DNA from: Candidatus Bathyarchaeota archaeon
Lineage (GTDB): Archaea; Thermoproteota; Bathyarchaeia; RBG-16-48-13; JAGMEO01
Direction: 5' to 3'
DNA: 6,014 nucleotides
Assembly: GCA_030602965.1 (NCBI GenBank)
Contig: JAUVYS010000083.1
Coordinates: 1-6,014 of the forward strand
The notes beneath the pieces were generated by a model that had not been told where the DNA came from, ran no database searches, and was given only the letters and a program-made list of their open reading frames with translations. Within the stretch, counting starts at the first letter, position 1, and each line of letters opens with the position of its first letter. The translations under genes were made by a program, and so were the position numbers. This document shows, piece by piece, positions 5,029-6,014 of this stretch.

Positions 5029-6014
5029 ATCTCAAAGCCTCCACAGGACGCATGTTTGATGCTTTCCATGATGGATAAAACCCTGCTGCAACTGCAAGTA
5101 CTAAGCCAATTGTAAAACCAGTTAACACAGTTTGTGGTGAAACAATTATTGGAAGGGTGAACGTTGACCCGAGCATTGTAACAAGATAGCGTAGACCGTA
5201 TGCCATAGAAATACCAAACATTATGCCTAAAATTCCACCAATTATACCAATGACAGCTGATTTCGAGAGAAAGATGAATAGTATATGTCTCCGTTTACCA
5301 CCAATAGCTTTCATCATACCGATCTCTCTAGTCCTCTCGTAAATAGACATTGTAATTGTGTTCATGACACCAATAGCACCAACCACTAAACTCACCGAGC
5401 CTAGAGCCATTATTGCTCCATTAATGGTGCCCAGAACATCACCAATACTACTCAATATGGCTTCTGGTGTTGTTATAGTAGCCTCCGGAAAAAGTTCAGT
5501 TAGGATATCTTTAACAGAATCTGCTTGACCAGGGTCATTAAGAATAACAAGCAGTGACGACGCGTAACCTTCTTTATCGTACAGTCGTTGCGCGTCTTGA
5601 AGAGATATGTAATAGCCAATCTCAATACCAAAGCCGCTTGAGGAAGAAAATCCAACAATGCCAGCAACAGTGAATGGTTCCCCTATTCCACCTGATGTTG
5701 CACTCAAAGTAATGGTGTCATTTAAGTGTAAATCAGATTTATCAACTGTCGAAGCACTTATGATCACGAAGTTAGTTTCCCCGAGATCTGGGATCCTCCC
5801 CTCTGAAAGGGTTAATTGGTACAGATCTATAGCACGATTCAATTCGATACCCATAACAATTGATACGAACGAGCCATGTTCGCCGGAACCAATTCTACTT
5901 CTAAACTCATTTGACGTAATACTTATTGTTGGCACACAGTCTTTCACTCCAGGAACTTGCAATACATACTCACTAATATATTCAGGGATGGAAACACTTT
6001 CTCCCGCACTAATC
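5021..6014 (-). CDS. FtsX/MacB-like ABC transporter permease, C-terminal part (cut by window edge)
   Basis: The membrane subunit of the exporter. Its last 330 residues are visible and the frame stays open to the window edge (it begins ISAGESVSIPEYISEYV), so the TTG at 5962 is not a real start. Visible residues 1 to about 190 are the extracellular MacB-type core domain, with GIELNRAIDLYQLTLSEGR, NFVIIS, FTVAGIVG and YISLQDAQRLYD. Three transmembrane helices follow at about 197-219, 249-275 and 296-314. The classic FtsX cytosolic coupling segment IGVMNTITMSIYERTREIGMMKAIG lies between the first two, and the family ending YPSWKASNMRPVEALRYE closes the protein. The missing part should hold the N-terminal transmembrane helix. 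Unlike bacterial MacB, the ATPase is a separate gene, overlapping this one by 8 bases; the pair is clearly one operon. Substrate unknown. Confidence 0.93.
   Translation of the reverse strand, partial: ISAGESVSIPEYISEYVLQVPGVKDCVPTISITSNEFRSRIGSGEHGSFVSIVMGIELNRAIDLYQLTLSEGRIPDLGETNFVIISASTVDKSDLHLNDTITLSATSGGIGEPFTVAGIVGFSSSSGFGIEIGYYISLQDAQRLYDKEGYASSLLVILNDPGQADSVKDILTELFPEATITTPEAILSSIGDVLGTINGAIMALGSVSLVVGAIGVMNTITMSIYERTREIGMMKAIGGKRRHILFIFLSKSAVIGIIGGILGIMFGISMAYGLRYLVTMLGSTFTLPIIVSPQTVLTGFTIGLVLAVAAGFYPSWKASNMRPVEALRYE
5038..5042 (-). promoter_or_regulatory. Shine-Dalgarno of the ABC ATPase gene
   Basis: GGAGG on the minus strand, nine bases before the ATG at 5028 and lying inside the last codons of the permease gene. 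It supports the chosen ATPase start and its translation from the same message. Confidence 0.7.

Noticed and set aside
5960..5962. TTG as the start of the permease
   Set aside because: The frame continues without a stop to the window edge with sensible MacB-type sequence, and an N-terminal membrane helix is still missing.

Overview
The window looks archaeal, moderately AT-rich, and probably chromosomal. The evidence is archaeal-style TATA elements about 65 bp upstream of two start codons, an archaeal/actinobacterial-type inositol-phosphate synthase, a tiny CxxC-x17-CxxC zinc-ribbon protein, a secreted protein rich in N-x-S/T sequons, and short Shine-Dalgarno motifs in front of some genes only. 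A Bathyarchaeia-like or related Thermoproteota source would fit, but that is an impression from protein style, not a demonstrated placement. Every convincing gene is on the minus strand, so transcription runs from high to low coordinates.

Right half (6014 to about 2020): an export-type ABC transporter operon. It begins with an FtsX/MacB-like permease cut by the window edge. An 8-nt overlap leads to a LolD/MacB-type ATPase with an unusual coiled-coil tail, and an ATGA overlap then leads to a secreted, sequon-rich protein with a helical hairpin. That last reading frame ends at 2795, but its natural continuation (second extracellular domain, proline-rich linker, membrane anchor, basic tail) lies in another frame at 2304-2783. 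The two pieces read best as one protein of about 605 residues split by a one-base frameshift between 2795 and 2819. Directly downstream is a decayed small gene (2023-2280) with two in-frame TAA codons. The transporter core is therefore intact where visible, while both distal cistrons carry lesions.

Middle (about 2020 to 1141): a 46-residue zinc-ribbon gene (1700-1840) with its own TATA box, Shine-Dalgarno and oligo-T terminator, followed by an AT-rich intergenic region of about 560 bp. That region holds several inverted repeats, one (1602-1634) whose wobble pairs favour a plus-strand RNA, and a CG-alternating tract.

Left (1140 to 1): a complete orotidine-5'-phosphate decarboxylase gene (pyrimidine synthesis), then the first 90 codons of a myo-inositol-3-phosphate synthase gene running off the left edge. 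The latter would supply inositol phosphate for archaeal inositol lipids or related solutes. No tRNA, rRNA, CRISPR array or insertion sequence was seen.
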